A stretch of DNA of 64,000 bases from JAUIET01 sp964352475 (GTDB lineage: Bacteria; Pseudomonadota; Gammaproteobacteria; Pseudomonadales; JAUIET01), in contig CAYGSL010000015.1 in the NCBI GenBank assembly GCA_964352475.1, positions 19,695 through 83,694 of the forward strand, given 5' to 3'. How positions within the stretch are numbered: position 1 is the first letter of the stretch; each line of letters opens with the position of its first letter. Made by a program: the position numbers and the translations under genes. Below are positions 63,840 to 64,000 of this stretch, piece after piece. Under the pieces are notes generated by a model. That model did no database searches. It was not told the DNA's origin and saw only the letters and a list, made by a program, of their open reading frames with translations.

Positions 63840-64000
63840 ATGGGTTCGGCGCAAAAAGCACTGGGAACGGTAAAAAAGTTCAATCATTACGGGCACTTAG
63901 CTAAAAACGCCATTCTGAAACCGCTTACTGTCAAACAGCTCCCAGCGCACATTCAGATTGAAATCACCACCTATTGCAATCAGGACTGCCTGAGCTGCGG
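63840..64000 (+). CDS. Radical SAM protein, N-terminal fragment (runs off the right edge)
   Basis: 53 codons are visible from the ATG at 63840 (agggaa ribosome site). The protein begins MGSAQKALGTVKKFNHYGHL and reaches IQIEITTYCNQDCLSC at the window end: this is the CX3CX2C iron-sulfur motif with the IEITTYCN context common in radical SAM enzymes with SPASM-type extensions. The reaction cannot be predicted from this fragment. Confidence 0.82.
   Translation, partial: MGSAQKALGTVKKFNHYGHLAKNAILKPLTVKQLPAHIQIEITTYCNQDCLSC

Overview
The window looks like a chromosomal piece of a marine gammaproteobacterium (Pseudomonadales sensu lato). The left third keeps a gene order I remember from Pseudomonas: the start of the large NAD-dependent glutamate dehydrogenase, a MoxR/DUF58/VWA/BatD operon, and pepN-DUF2797-DUF1315-nadK facing a DUF1853 gene. 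The rest is dominated by breakdown of methylated osmolytes (betaines, sarcosine, DMSP) and one-carbon transfer on tetrahydrofolate (THF).

Layout. 1-7334: glutamate dehydrogenase start (minus), then a six-gene MoxR-VWA-BatD operon (plus) broken by a true sequence gap. 7412-14627: housekeeping operons and a cyclic-nucleotide/rhodanese protein. 14707-20337: PLP deaminase, coiled-coil protein, Zn-ribbon/thiolase pair, panB. 20373-28495: formate-THF ligase, sarcosine oxidase operon 1 (soxBDAG) and its AraC/GlxA-type regulator. 28568-35290: a partly uncharacterised operon (DUF3726-like, 568-aa unknown, M19 dipeptidase, aldehyde dehydrogenase, GFA protein) and L-serine dehydratase. 35363-43262: a corrinoid methyltransferase system (MttB-family methyltransferase, corrinoid protein, methyl-THF methyltransferase, two methylene-THF reductase parts, RACo-like activator, DUF1638, 'virulence factor' protein). 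43954-49477: a dmdA-metY-hydrolase-FadN-like operon. 49733-58406: a DAO-family oxidase, sarcosine oxidase operon 2, a LysR regulator and a Rieske oxygenase. 58660-59342: a VapBC pair. 59544-63441: a four-gene polymorphic-toxin operon. 63840-64000: start of a radical SAM gene.

The metabolic genes form one hub. Methyl groups taken from betaines (corrinoid route) or DMSP (DmdA) would be loaded on THF, sarcosine oxidases would feed methylene-THF and glycine, methylene-THF reductase and Fhs would carry C1 units to formate, and SdaA would turn serine into pyruvate. MetY can capture methanethiol released from DMSP.

The most unusual thing is a family of nested hairpins (E1-E7, and a shorter E8) in five intergenic regions. 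Each has a long stem (26-30 bp) whose sequence is unique to its site, closing a loop of 54 nt (or 54 plus a shared 36-nt module). Inside each loop are two small hairpins with ANGGAN hexaloops (AGGGAC, ATGGAT, AGGGAT), the recognition signature of CsrA/RsmA proteins. All 10 imperfect pairs in the outer stems are G-U wobbles on the GGA-bearing strand. I do not recognise this family as described. A second notable system is a TadE-pseudopilin/HINT/nuclease toxin with an adjacent immunity gene; its apparent break is an assembly artefact, because both scaffold gaps at 43391 and 61300 are flanked by exact 55-bp duplications.
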